A DNA stretch of 50,823 nt from a virus: positions 1 through 50,823 of IMG/VR virus record IMGVR_UViG_3300031925_000001; one strand, 5' to 3'. The number at the start of each line of letters is the position of its first letter. Position 1 is the first letter of the stretch. A model generated the notes under the pieces. The model searched no databases and was not told where the DNA came from. It saw nothing but the letters and a program-made list of their open reading frames with translations. The position numbers and the translations under genes are program-made. This document shows, piece after piece, positions 1 to 8,939 of this stretch.

Positions 1-55
1 GCTAGTTCATCTGTAATAAGTTCTTTAGGAATGTATGTAAGCATAAGTAATAATT
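1..55. repeat. 55-bp terminal direct repeat, left copy
   Basis: Bases 1-55 are identical to bases 50769-50823. A 55-base exact overlap is what a de Bruijn assembler leaves when a circular or circularly permuted genome is written linearly, so the ends join into a 50,768-bp circle. The repeat also contains the 5' end of the small virion gene that ends the window (start codon at 44..42 in this copy). It is probably an assembly overlap, not a biological terminal repeat. Confidence 0.9.
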
Positions 56-125
56 ATTAATAAGGACGCTTAAGGAAGGTAAGTAATAAGGAAGGAAATA
101 AAAATAACTAATAATTAATTATCAG

Positions 126-164
126 TCCTTATATAAGGATACCATCAAAAAGCGTCATTGTCAA
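126..164 (-). promoter_or_regulatory. Late-type sigma70 promoter with palindromic operator, for the ejection-protein genes
   Basis: On the minus strand, TTGACA (164..159) is followed after 17 bp by TATCCT (141..136). The perfect 14-bp palindrome TCCTTATATAAGGA (126-139) covers the -10 box and the expected start site, as an operator would. The same arrangement occurs at 16569-16607. Transcription runs left through the circle junction into the gene starting at 50812. The roughly 85-nt leader is AT- and pyrimidine-rich and shows no clear Shine-Dalgarno site before that ATG. Confidence 0.7.
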
Positions 165-188
165 GTATAGAATCCAATATTTTTAAAA

Positions 189-2123
189 TTAATTGATAAT
201 ACTAATACCTGAGTTAACTTTACTAACCTCAACCTGCACTGTACTATCAGGAACCTTAAAGGTAACGAAGTTAGTTACAGGAAATGTCTGACCAGTTGCA
301 TGTAAGAACTGTGCTTTTAGGTCGATAGTTAAGTTACCTGTTGAAGTAGTAGCAGGGATAAATACTTCCCATGCCAATGTGTTAGTCAGTTTAAACCATG
401 ATTGGTTGACGTTCTGTGCCACAAACTCAAATGCAGAAGATGAGTTACCAGTGGTAGAATAGCCTGAGCCTGTCTCTGTTACAGCAGCCACTCGGTAGTG
501 GTAATTCGATGTAGAACCTGTACTGTTAGCAGCAGTCCACTCAATACCAAATCTATCTACGTTAGTTCGTGATGTAGCCACCAACAAAGATGGAATACAT
601 GTAACAACAGCTATACGGTCATAATTCTGACGTGGGATTGTCACACGAGCCATAGTAGCTACTGGAGTAGCAGCACCGCTATCAACAAACCATTCTGACC
701 AATCTGGCGTAGGAGATGTACTACCACTTTCTACAGCACCACCGATTGCACCAGTAATACCTTGGTATGTAACCTCACCACCGAAGTAACCGTTGTTGGC
801 ATATAAGTCACCAGTTGGTGTTACTCGGAAGTTAGCCGAGGTTGATGTAGTATTACCCACCCAAATGCGGCTGTTAGCGTCACTAGCGTCTAGAATCACA
901 ACATCTTGACCTGACGTACCACCAATGGTAATACGAGTCCCTGAGTTGATTTCGTTGCCTGTAATCGTACCTGCTGCAATTTGAGCTGCTGTAATGGTAT
1001 TAGCTACAAGTTTGTTAGCAGCGATTGTACCATTGATGATTGCATCACCATCTACAAATAACTCAACTGGTTGCCATGTACTAGATGAACCTGTACCACC
1101 TGTGTAATAACGAGTCTCTGAGAATTGGTTTACAGAGTTAAACAATGTAACAGTATCCCAGTAACGAACTACACCATCAGAGTTAGGGTCATTGACGATA
1201 GCATTGTATGCCTCTAGATTGCTCCATGAGCTTCCTGAGATAGCCTTAGAGACATTAAGAGTACCACGAGTACCATCTTCACCCGGTGGGCCTGTAGGGC
1301 CGATGTCACCATCCTCACCATCAGTACCAGTAATCTTCTGTGGGAAAGACCAAGGATATACAGGGTCAGTACCATCTTCACGAACCTTAATAAAGGTCAT
1401 CCATACTGGGTTGGTAGGATTAGCTGGTGGTGTAGTAGACCACGGAGATGGTGGCGGATATACATTACTTGGTACTTGTGGGATAGAAGCTGCTTCTTGG
1501 AACCATTGTTCAAAGATACGACCATCTAAACCCGGAGCACCATCCTGACCATCTTCACCGTCAATACCATCTACAACACCTGCACTAAATGGGGTTGGTT
1601 GAGACCACGTATGAATATCAGTGTTCTCATCATAAGCTGCTGACATAGTAACCCAAATCCATTCAGACTTGCTATTCTTGACAGGAGCTACCTCAACCCA
1701 ACCGCTTGGTGGAGCAGATGATGGTGATGGAGTAGATGGAGGTGTACCATCTGCTGTCAGTCTGTATGCAAACACAGCGCCTGTAATACTTGATGGGTCA
1801 TCAATGATTTTCCACCAACGAGAACGTCTGTAAAGCCACACACCAGCCGAAGTAATAATTCTTTGACCTCGGTATGGGCCAACTACATAAGTGTCTTCTA
1901 GAGGCTCTGTGAAGTACATCATCATACCTTCACGCCAACGTACTGGCATCTTACCTTGAGGTGGAAAAGCTCCACCCTCCAAGATACCATTTACAATACC
2001 ACCTAACGCCAAGAGTTCATCATTGATATAAGTTGGCATTGACTTTTCTTCTGTCGGCGTTGGGCCAGCTTGGTAGTGACCTGAACTTGGCCCTGAGCCA
2101 ATCATATCTGCTCTACTTGACAT
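189..2123 (-). CDS. Tail fibre / receptor-binding protein with collagen-like segments
   Basis: This 644-residue structural protein probably forms part of the host-binding apparatus. Two Gly-X-Y runs (GEDGQDGAPGLDG near residue 192 and GEDGDIGPTGPPGEDG near residue 270) predict short collagen-like trimeric rods. A middle segment rich in 'IINGTIAANKLVANTITAAQI'-type repeats (about 355-395) resembles the stem region of lambda J-type host-specificity proteins. The C-terminal 200 residues are beta-rich and probably form a receptor-binding head. The start is supported by AGGAG 8 nt upstream, and the ATG overlaps the stop of the upstream nozzle gene (TAATG). It is the last gene before the late promoter at 126-164. 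The role follows from composition and position; the receptor is unknown. Confidence 0.75.
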   Translation of the reverse strand: MSSRADMIGSGPSSGHYQAGPTPTEEKSMPTYINDELLALGGIVNGILEGGAFPPQGKMPVRWREGMMMYFTEPLEDTYVVGPYRGQRIITSAGVWLYRRSRWWKIIDDPSSITGAVFAYRLTADGTPPSTPSPSSAPPSGWVEVAPVKNSKSEWIWVTMSAAYDENTDIHTWSQPTPFSAGVVDGIDGEDGQDGAPGLDGRIFEQWFQEAASIPQVPSNVYPPPSPWSTTPPANPTNPVWMTFIKVREDGTDPVYPWSFPQKITGTDGEDGDIGPTGPPGEDGTRGTLNVSKAISGSSWSNLEAYNAIVNDPNSDGVVRYWDTVTLFNSVNQFSETRYYTGGTGSSSTWQPVELFVDGDAIINGTIAANKLVANTITAAQIAAGTITGNEINSGTRITIGGTSGQDVVILDASDANSRIWVGNTTSTSANFRVTPTGDLYANNGYFGGEVTYQGITGAIGGAVESGSTSPTPDWSEWFVDSGAATPVATMARVTIPRQNYDRIAVVTCIPSLLVATSRTNVDRFGIEWTAANSTGSTSNYHYRVAAVTETGSGYSTTGNSSSAFEFVAQNVNQSWFKLTNTLAWEVFIPATTSTGNLTIDLKAQFLHATGQTFPVTNFVTFKVPDSTVQVEVSKVNSGISIIN

Positions 2124-3787
2124 TATCTTGCTCCTGTTGCTTTATACTCTAGCCAGTAACCACGCAATTCAGCACGGCTCTTTTCTGGAATTTCAAACTT
2201 AATGTGGATGAACTTACCTGTTGCAGTACAACCTAGGTTAGCTCGCTTGTTAGGGTCAAACCTGCCTACATAACGCCATGCAGGAGATTGAGTAGTTGTT
2301 TCACTACCAGCTACCCAAACATCGACTTCACCACCACGTACTAAAGGCCAAATCTTATTAAGCGTTTTAGTTGTAGTGTAATCCTCCATGTCAATCCATT
2401 TCTTCTCAACACCCGCTGTGAAGTTAGCACCATCCCATGTAGGCTCATCAATAGTTGTATATACTGCACCCTTACCATCAGATGTAACACCTGCGAACGC
2501 TAAGCCCCACTGAGAGCTGTTGTACTTGAAGTACGAGCTAATCCATGTGTCTGTAGCTTCTTCCCATGTAGCGTCCTCTGAAGGCGCTTGCCATGTGATG
2601 TCACCCTCTGTAATAGATAGGATAGTGTAAGTAGAAGTCAATGAATCTGGCATATCTCGTTTAGACCAGTGACGTTCTTCCCAGTTGTAAACATAAGCTA
2701 CGTTACAACGACCATTAGTATTAGTCGATGCTTCTGGAATACATACCCAAGCTTCTTTCTCTTGGTAACGTACTGCCACAAATACCTTGTCGATATGTGC
2801 AGGGTCAATAGAATCAAATATACGCTGACGGACAATACCATCTGCTACAGATTCTTTGTGTACACCATTGTGCATGTAGATGTCTGATTGACCAACTACA
2901 AAGTGATAGCCATCAATCTCAGCCACACAGTCTGGGCCAAGTACACCTACATCATTAAATAGTTCCTTAAAGGCGAATACTAAGATACCGCCTACGTATG
3001 ACATCTGCCATACTGCTCGTTCACGGTAAATGATGAACGACTCTCGAAGGGATTTACCTCCAAGAATCGGCCCACCATTACCACCTAGAAAGTTCCAACC
3101 GGACTCTGTAGTTGGGTCTGCATCTGCCCATGAAACACTTAAGTCTTTTGTGTTGATAGCACTAGACCACCATACAGCAGAGCGGTGACGTCCTTCATTC
3201 CAAGGACTGAACTTAGATTGGTATTCCTCTTCTGGCGTTTGTGGGTCAGCCGGAGGTGTGAAGTTATCTACCTTAAAGTCCATTGCCACCATGTGGTTGC
3301 CGTAGGTTCGCATAACCTGAGCCTTAACATGTCCGGGGAACGTTTCTAATTCTTCAAATTTACTAACACCATCCCATACATATGGTTTACCTTTCATGAA
3401 GTAAGGAACACCGTTAATGGTATCACCAAACCATCTGAATTCAGGTTCATTAGGAACCCCAGTAGTAGGGGTTACATCTTGGTGTAAGTCTTTAGTTAGG
3501 ATACGGTAGATTCTACCAGTACCATCTGTCTCTGTTGAGGCATAAGCCCACCAGTAGTTCTCATCAGTATCGTCACGCAATGGGAGGATAATTTCAGGAT
3601 ATACCGAACCATCATTAAGAACACCAGTTTGACCTAAGCCTTGTTCATATCCTGATACCTTCTTAGTTTTACCATGCTTAAATGAAACCTCATGAGCCTC
3701 ATCCCACATAGTAGAATCCAACTGAGATGGTTCTAAGGAAAAGTTGACACCTTTAGGTTTCTCAACTTTATAAACTTGGTATGCCAT
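2123..3787 (-). CDS. Tail nozzle / tail tubular protein B-like structural protein
   Basis: This 554-residue protein lies between the collar-type fibre gene and the collagen-like fibre gene. The N-terminal region describes a beta-rich body with a 'VSFKHGKTKKVSGYEQ' segment, similar to the opening of podovirus tail tubular B / P22 gp10-like nozzle proteins. No transmembrane segment or enzyme motif is visible. It most likely forms the distal part of the short tail and connects to the fibres. The ATG at 3787 follows AGGAGG a few bases upstream, and the stop overlaps the next ATG. Size and position fit the family, but the assignment is by similarity of pattern rather than by a diagnostic motif. 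Confidence 0.6.
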   Translation of the reverse strand: MAYQVYKVEKPKGVNFSLEPSQLDSTMWDEAHEVSFKHGKTKKVSGYEQGLGQTGVLNDGSVYPEIILPLRDDTDENYWWAYASTETDGTGRIYRILTKDLHQDVTPTTGVPNEPEFRWFGDTINGVPYFMKGKPYVWDGVSKFEELETFPGHVKAQVMRTYGNHMVAMDFKVDNFTPPADPQTPEEEYQSKFSPWNEGRHRSAVWWSSAINTKDLSVSWADADPTTESGWNFLGGNGGPILGGKSLRESFIIYRERAVWQMSYVGGILVFAFKELFNDVGVLGPDCVAEIDGYHFVVGQSDIYMHNGVHKESVADGIVRQRIFDSIDPAHIDKVFVAVRYQEKEAWVCIPEASTNTNGRCNVAYVYNWEERHWSKRDMPDSLTSTYTILSITEGDITWQAPSEDATWEEATDTWISSYFKYNSSQWGLAFAGVTSDGKGAVYTTIDEPTWDGANFTAGVEKKWIDMEDYTTTKTLNKIWPLVRGGEVDVWVAGSETTTQSPAWRYVGRFDPNKRANLGCTATGKFIHIKFEIPEKSRAELRGYWLEYKATGAR

Positions 3788-3796
3788 TTATCCTCC

Positions 3797-4459
3797 TTAT
3801 GCTGCTTGACCAACGTAAACAATAAATGCTAGTACAACGTACTCTGGTCGGTTATCAAATGTTGGTACAGTTTCCTCATCTGTAACTGCTGTCAAATCGT
3901 GACTGTGTGGTTGACCGCCACCTACTTCTTCAGTCTCAGCACCAGAACCGCCTTTAACATCTGGGCCTGTACCACCACCACCAGAACCTGTTGCATTGTA
4001 ATCTAGTGGGTGTTTGTGTGCTGGAATTTCTGCTTCAACCAGTGTATGTTCTTCTGACACCAAGTGTGTAGATAGGTCAGGGTGATTCTCACCACCAGTA
4101 GAACGAATAGGTTGAGCTACAGATTGTACATCATCGTAACCCATGATGAACTTATTACGTAAATCAAAAGTCTGATAACCATTCTGGATAGTACCATCTG
4201 ATAGTACCCAACCAACTGGAATATCTTCTACTAGACCTTGGAACATGGTAGTCTCACCAATGAAACGTCCTTGTGTACCGTCAGTCATTTTATTTAGTTC
4301 AGCTACTGTAGCAGTAACTGCACCATCAATATTTGGGAATGATTCCTGCACCATTCGCTTAACAGCTTTAATCTGGTCAGCACCCTCATAGCGAGGGTCT
4401 GTAGGTGCAGGGATATTGATGTTCATTCCAGCAATGTAATTGCCATTATCAATTGCCAT
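3797..4459 (-). CDS. Tail collar domain fibre protein
   Basis: This 220-residue protein has the hallmarks of the phage tail-collar family: a 'PVGWVLSDGT' turn near residue 80, 'FDLRNKFIMG' near 100, histidine-containing 'PAHKHPL' near 150, a Gly/Ser-rich loop, and the terminal 'TFDNRPEYVVLAFIVYVG' strand. In other phages such domains trimerise at the tips of short fibres and contact the cell surface. The gene starts one base after an overlap with the holin stop codon (TAATG) and precedes the nozzle gene by 9 bp. GGAGG lies just upstream of the ATG inside the holin gene, consistent with translational coupling. Confidence 0.8.
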   Translation of the reverse strand: MAIDNGNYIAGMNINIPAPTDPRYEGADQIKAVKRMVQESFPNIDGAVTATVAELNKMTDGTQGRFIGETTMFQGLVEDIPVGWVLSDGTIQNGYQTFDLRNKFIMGYDDVQSVAQPIRSTGGENHPDLSTHLVSEEHTLVEAEIPAHKHPLDYNATGSGGGGTGPDVKGGSGAETEEVGGGQPHSHDLTAVTDEETVPTFDNRPEYVVLAFIVYVGQAA

Positions 4460-4638
4460 TATTTACCTCCTTGTGGAATCATACGACCTAGAGCCGTAAA
4501 GAAACCAGCAGCAGCCATAATAAGACCTACCTGCCATTGTTCTAGATAAGCCTCAAAGTAAGGCATCACACTAATAGCAACGCCCGCTAGGGATGTCGCA
4601 ATGCTTAGCTGAATTGAATATTTCTTTAACCAATCCAT
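4459..4638 (-). CDS. Class II-type holin candidate
   Basis: This 59-residue protein starts MDWLKKYSIQ and ends GRMIPQGGK. It has two hydrophobic helices (about residues 9-26 and 37-50) separated by a short turn with acidic residues, and basic ends, as in small two-helix holins. AGGAG lies about 7 nt before the ATG. The stop overlaps the start of the collar-fibre gene. Holins oligomerise in the inner membrane and time lysis. Its location among tail-fibre genes is unusual but known in podoviruses. The length and topology are seen directly; the lysis role is inferred. Confidence 0.65.
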   Translation of the reverse strand: MDWLKKYSIQLSIATSLAGVAISVMPYFEAYLEQWQVGLIMAAAGFFTALGRMIPQGGK

Positions 4639-4639
4639 A

Positions 4640-6805
4640 TTATTCTCCTAAACCTAGGTGTGCTTCAATAGCAGCTAGGCGGTCTTTAAGTTGTTTGTTC
4701 TCTTCAGACAGTTCTTGAATAGCCTTAAATGCAATAGCATGGAAGTCATTGCCCTTACGAGAGATGTTCTTCATACCATCTTGCCCTGTAAGGATTAAGT
4801 GTGGCAGAATTGTTTCTACATCTTGGGCAACGAAACCATATTCAAATTGCTTGACTACTTCATCTGTCTCAGTCTCTTCATTACGTTCAAGAACATCCTT
4901 CTGGTATGTATATACAGGCAAACTGTTAACGATATTTAAAGCATTCTCTACCGGAGTAATTTCAGACTTGAGGTTTCTATCAGAAGCAACACTATCTACA
5001 TAAGCCTTACGTGCCGCCATGTTAGAAGCAGTTGGGTTACTGCTTGGCAGATATACTGGGTTTCTAAAGATAGTATTATAACCACTAAACTGAACCCATT
5101 GGTTTCCTGTGGCTGATAGGTTCTGTGAAGCACCCATTGCAAAGGTTGAATTAGTTTTACCAAAGTAAATGTCGGTACCTGTGTTAGAGCCGAAGCGAAT
5201 ATTTACGTTTGAATCACCATTAGAATGGTATAGGTCTAGTTTAGTAGCACCTGTAGATTCTACACGTAACTCTTCTGTATTGAAGATAGTTAGTTCGGCA
5301 TTTACTTGAACATTACCATCTTCTTTTAACACTATAGCATTATTACCTTCATCATTGAACCACGTCATGTTGTTATTAGCAGATGACCCATAACCAAGGA
5401 AGCCTCGGCGAGTATTATCTGAGTGCATCCATTGCATATATGAGCTGGAATTTGTACCGTCATTAACTGCGTCTCTAAAAGACAAAAATGCTCCACCGGA
5501 ATGAGAATGAATAGTCGTACCTGTTGAAGACATTGATAGCCCTTTAGATGCATCAGATAAACCCCTAGGGCTTAATTCAATGTTACCACCACCACCAGTT
5601 AAGAAAGTACGACCATCTTCATAAGCAAACACACCATGCTGACCACCTAAACGAGAAATGCTGAAGTTACTTGTACCTGCATACTCAACTGTGCCATTTG
5701 GCTTAAAATTGAAATAATCGGTGTCATCTTCCACATTTCGTCCATTAGGTCGAAGCTGGATACCTGCTGCTGAACCTGTACCACCTAAACGAGTTGAACC
5801 ACTGCTAAAGAATAGCAATCCTTGGTCTACCCCCAATGCAGAACTGATAGAAGATGCAAGAATATCTTGGTTAAATTTTTTAATCCCAGATATAGTTTGG
5901 TCACCTGAAGTCTTAACTACCTCACCATCTAAGGTGTCAATCTGGCTTTGTAAACTAGGTACAATAGCAGCTGCATCATCTGCACTTTGTTGTGCATCTG
6001 CAGCACTCTGAGCTGCGTTAGCTTCTGAAGTAGATGCATTGCCAGCACTTGTTGCTGCATCAGACTCGCTAGTAGCTGCATTACTTGCTGAAGTAGCTGC
6101 TGCATTTTCACTTGCCAGTGCATTAGCCTCGCTTGTAGCAGCAGTAGATTCACTATTAGCTGCATTTGTAGCAGATACTTGAGCACTATCGCTTGCAGCT
6201 ACAGCAGTGTTAGCCGCTTGAGTTGCTGTCTGTTCAGGATTATCCCATGTAGCACCATTCCAGAAACGCAGGTCGTGTGTTGTAGAGTTCCAGTATGTAG
6301 CACCTACTTGTAGTGGGTTACCATCATTATCTGTTGTAGGGTCAACTGGCTTAGCACCAAGGTACTGGTCATTAAAGTTATCAAAAGCAGCTTCAGCATC
6401 AGCAGCAAAACCAGCAGCGATAACAGCAGAATTAGCTGCGCTAGTCTCAGAGCTGGCTGCATTAGATTCTGATTGAGCAGCCGCAGCAGCGCTATTAGCA
6501 GCATTGGCAGCTTGTACTACTGTATTATTGTAAACTTGTACAGTGTCGTTATAGACTTGTTCTGTTTGGTCATTGATAGCCTGAGTCTGGTCTCTAATGA
6601 CTTCTGCTTCATCTCGGTACTGCTTAGAATCTTGGCTGTAGTCGTAAGACTTGGCTGCGGCTTCTTCTGCCTTAGCAACCAAATCCTCAATGTAAGCTGG
6701 ACGAACAGCAACGCCATAGAAGCCCTTTAAGTTATCTCGTTGAGATACTTTAGGGTCATTCTGAAATTGTGTTTGGTTTGTAAAGAAACCGTTTTCTGTA
6801 GCCAT
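4640..6805 (-). CDS. Tail fibre/spike with C-terminal S74 intramolecular chaperone
   Basis: This 721-residue protein starts with a small N-terminal anchoring region. It continues as a long Ala/Ser/Asn-rich heptad-like coiled coil (about 45-290) interrupted by a 'YLGAKPVDPTTDNDG' insert typical of phage fibres, then a beta-rich shaft. The C terminus (about 608-721) is a peptidase S74 domain: SDRNLKSEI supplies the Ser608/Lys613 catalytic pair and is followed by 'YGFVAQDVE' and a terminal coiled coil. In this family the chaperone promotes trimerisation and then cleaves itself off. The gene follows the tail-tube gene and precedes the holin by two bases. It is a probable major host-range determinant. 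Confidence 0.88.
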   Translation of the reverse strand: MATENGFFTNQTQFQNDPKVSQRDNLKGFYGVAVRPAYIEDLVAKAEEAAAKSYDYSQDSKQYRDEAEVIRDQTQAINDQTEQVYNDTVQVYNNTVVQAANAANSAAAAAQSESNAASSETSAANSAVIAAGFAADAEAAFDNFNDQYLGAKPVDPTTDNDGNPLQVGATYWNSTTHDLRFWNGATWDNPEQTATQAANTAVAASDSAQVSATNAANSESTAATSEANALASENAAATSASNAATSESDAATSAGNASTSEANAAQSAADAQQSADDAAAIVPSLQSQIDTLDGEVVKTSGDQTISGIKKFNQDILASSISSALGVDQGLLFFSSGSTRLGGTGSAAGIQLRPNGRNVEDDTDYFNFKPNGTVEYAGTSNFSISRLGGQHGVFAYEDGRTFLTGGGGNIELSPRGLSDASKGLSMSSTGTTIHSHSGGAFLSFRDAVNDGTNSSSYMQWMHSDNTRRGFLGYGSSANNNMTWFNDEGNNAIVLKEDGNVQVNAELTIFNTEELRVESTGATKLDLYHSNGDSNVNIRFGSNTGTDIYFGKTNSTFAMGASQNLSATGNQWVQFSGYNTIFRNPVYLPSSNPTASNMAARKAYVDSVASDRNLKSEITPVENALNIVNSLPVYTYQKDVLERNEETETDEVVKQFEYGFVAQDVETILPHLILTGQDGMKNISRKGNDFHAIAFKAIQELSEENKQLKDRLAAIEAHLGLGE

Positions 6806-6809
6806 TTAT

Positions 6810-7514
6810 TTAACTCCCTAGTGGAACTTCCCACAAACCACCTTGGTCATCAGCTCGAATACTCCATGCTTGAATCTCAGCAATAGATGTTTCCATACGT
6901 GAGTTCCAGAAAGCTGCTGTCTCGTAGTCTCGAACGAACTCATAAGCATGAGATAAAGCACCATACAAATATACTTCAGGAGCTACTTGTAGAAGCCAGT
7001 TTGTGTCGTCATCGAATTGTAGTGTAGTCGGTAGTGCGAAGTAGTGTACCTCCACTTTACCGTACTTATCAAAAGAACCTGTAAAACCACCTACAACATC
7101 TTCACTATAGGATTCTAGTGGGAACACTTTGTAAAGAGAACCTTCACGAGCAAACTTCTTAGGAACGCCTTTAGTACCGCTTGTAAAGTATGCATCTACC
7201 GCATTTTTAAACTCATATACTGAGCCTTTCTTTAGAGAGTGTCTACGTAGGACAACCTCTTCATCTGGATTACTTTCTTTAGGTTCTGTTACCAGATAGT
7301 CAATGGAGATAAGCTCTACCAAATCCGTAGGAATCTGCACAGAACCATCCTTGTACAAATCAACAATAAGGGTACGTTCCATTGTAGGAACTCGTAGCTG
7401 TCTAGCAGCTTTTAATGTAACCAATCGGATAAAATCAGAAGCACGAGGACGAATATCCTCACGGTCAATCCAATCAATTACAGCATCTTCTAATTCTTTA
7501 AAAGTGTTATACAT
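6810..7514 (-). CDS. Tail tubular protein A-like head-tail adaptor
   Basis: This 234-residue protein opens with 'YNTFKELEDAVIDWIDRED', followed by an arginine-rich 'FIRLVTLKAARQLRVP' helix and a long beta-rich middle. That layout is typical of podovirus gatekeeper/tail tubular A proteins, which attach below the portal and form the upper tail. The C-terminal half contains a helical 'APEVYLYGALSHAYEFVRDYETAAFWNSRME' type segment, a common feature of this family. The gene lies between a small capsid-proximal gene and the S74 fibre, where such adaptors are usually found. No enzyme motif is present. Confidence 0.72.
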   Translation of the reverse strand: MYNTFKELEDAVIDWIDREDIRPRASDFIRLVTLKAARQLRVPTMERTLIVDLYKDGSVQIPTDLVELISIDYLVTEPKESNPDEEVVLRRHSLKKGSVYEFKNAVDAYFTSGTKGVPKKFAREGSLYKVFPLESYSEDVVGGFTGSFDKYGKVEVHYFALPTTLQFDDDTNWLLQVAPEVYLYGALSHAYEFVRDYETAAFWNSRMETSIAEIQAWSIRADDQGGLWEVPLGS

Positions 7515-7517
7515 ATT

Positions 7518-7823
7518 TTACACCATTTTGCCTTTCCAAACACGCAGGTTAGCCCACTCAGGACTTTGTAGTTTCTTCCAGAACTTAGCTGTCATCTCAG
7601 GGTCAACACCCACAAGAGTCATATCAATACCTTCTTGCTGCCATTGGAAAATAACGTTCATAGGAATACGAGCAGCTAGCTTCATATCCTTACCGCCTTG
7701 GTTCTCCTTTTGTAGTTCCTTGTTGGTGTCGATGATATGGTCAACTTTCTGTACGTGTTTAAGTTCTAGTGAACCGTCTGCTTGTTCTTTATATTCTGTG
7801 CGGTAATCTGTTTTCTGTGTCAT
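7518..7823 (-). CDS. Small hypothetical protein of the capsid-tail region
   Basis: This gene encodes 101 residues starting MTQKTDYRTEY. An in-frame TTG 15 bases upstream lies within the GGAGAG ribosome site itself, so the ATG at 7823 is preferred. The first half is charged and probably helical. The second half contains 'FWKKLQSPEWANLRVWKGK', with several tryptophans. I recognise no family. It is the first gene after a terminator that follows the capsid gene, so its expression probably depends on partial read-through. A minor structural or assembly role is plausible from position only. Confidence 0.65.
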   Translation of the reverse strand: MTQKTDYRTEYKEQADGSLELKHVQKVDHIIDTNKELQKENQGGKDMKLAARIPMNVIFQWQQEGIDMTLVGVDPEMTAKFWKKLQSPEWANLRVWKGKMV

Positions 7824-7837
7824 TATTATACTCTCCA

Positions 7838-7866
7838 AATAAAAATACCCTCCCCGAAGGAGAGGG
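7838..7866 (-). terminator. Intrinsic terminator after the capsid gene
   Basis: On the minus strand CCCTCTCC-TTC-GGGGAGGG forms an 8-bp GC-rich hairpin (one T-G pair) followed by ATTTTTATTT. It lies 15 bases after the capsid stop and before the small gene at 7823. It probably lets high-level capsid transcription be partly separated from downstream tail genes. The hairpin is read in the leftward direction; the opposite strand lacks a T tract. Confidence 0.85.
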
Positions 7867-7880
7867 CTTATCGTTAGTTA

Positions 7881-8924
7881 TTAAGCTACTGGGACAGAAG
7901 CGAATGGGTTACCTTTCGCAAAGTCGATAATCATACCAGAGCTTAGCTCGTTGTTACAACGTAGACCCCACTCAACGTTAAGTGCCTTACGCATGTGGTC
8001 ACCAGTCTTAGGTAGGTCGTAGGTGTTGAAGCTACGTAGGAAGTCGATAGACCACTGTGAAGTGTCTAGCGCTAGTGCCATACCACCTTGTACCAAGTCA
8101 CCACCGATGTAACGTGACGGCATGATACGTAGAGTACCAAAGTCCGAAATGTATACATCAACAACTGACTGAACTGTCTTGTCTTTAGCTGATTGCTGTA
8201 GCTGACCAGTTGCTCGACCTACGAAAGTATTCGAGATTTTGGTCTTAGTTTTAGGGTCAACAATCAGTGTGTTTGGTGAACGACCTGACTCCATGTAGAT
8301 GCCAGTCAATAGGTCTTGTAGGTGAGTCTCAGTAAGCTCCGCTGTAGAAGCTGCTGCTGGCTCTTGCCATACACCACGACCATTCGCAACACCAGTCACT
8401 GGAGCTGGAGTGTTACCAGTCAGTGTAGAAGTGTTGGTGTCATCCACTTGGATAACGTTCTTAGAAATCCAGCTAGAAACAGATGGAGTCTTACGAGCAG
8501 TTGTTACCACGCCACCGTTGTCAGTGTACTGGTGGTGACCACCTGCAAGTTGCATCTCCATATCCATTTTTAGTTTCTTGGATACCTTAGCCATTTGGTA
8601 AGCAAGCTCTGAGCCACGACCAGCTTTCTTGATTGCTTCATCAGTACCAGTGATACCGAAACCACGCTCGTTAATCTGCATGATTGAGCTTAGTCGGTCA
8701 GTAGACTGTTGCTCTTGTTGAGTAAAGTCATGACCTTCTGGTACGATGGTATCTGTCGCATGACCTTTACCAATTTCATCTACCTGCCAATCCCATACGA
8801 TGTTGTGTGCTGAACCACGACCAATCGAGTTCATTACCGGAGTTTCAAACGGGTCAACGTTGTAGATAACGTCCGCTAGGTCTTCGCGTTTACCGACTGA
8901 TACTGTACTGTTAAAATCTGTCAT
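7881..8924 (-). CDS. Major capsid protein, SU10/DUF5309 type
   Basis: This 347-residue protein matches the SU10-like major capsid family (HK97 fold). It has an N terminus with 'REDLADVIYNVDPFETPVMNSIG', a 'GTDEAIKKAGRGSELAYQMAKVSKKLKMDME' long helix near residues 95-125, and a C-terminal 'LRIMPSRYIGGD' strand. The protein self-assembles on the scaffold to form the icosahedral shell. Its length is usual for this group. The gene directly follows the scaffold gene and is followed by a strong terminator, both normal for a capsid gene. No insertion or unusual extension is visible. Confidence 0.9.
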   Translation of the reverse strand: MTDFNSTVSVGKREDLADVIYNVDPFETPVMNSIGRGSAHNIVWDWQVDEIGKGHATDTIVPEGHDFTQQEQQSTDRLSSIMQINERGFGITGTDEAIKKAGRGSELAYQMAKVSKKLKMDMEMQLAGGHHQYTDNGGVVTTARKTPSVSSWISKNVIQVDDTNTSTLTGNTPAPVTGVANGRGVWQEPAAASTAELTETHLQDLLTGIYMESGRSPNTLIVDPKTKTKISNTFVGRATGQLQQSAKDKTVQSVVDVYISDFGTLRIMPSRYIGGDLVQGGMALALDTSQWSIDFLRSFNTYDLPKTGDHMRKALNVEWGLRCNNELSSGMIIDFAKGNPFASVPVA

Positions 8925-8939
8925 AATTAATTATTCCTC

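Noticed and set aside
1192-1548. 118-codon + strand frame inside the fibre gene
   Set aside because: It is antisense to the collagen-like Gly-X-Y repeats and owes its openness to that bias; no promoter or ribosome site.
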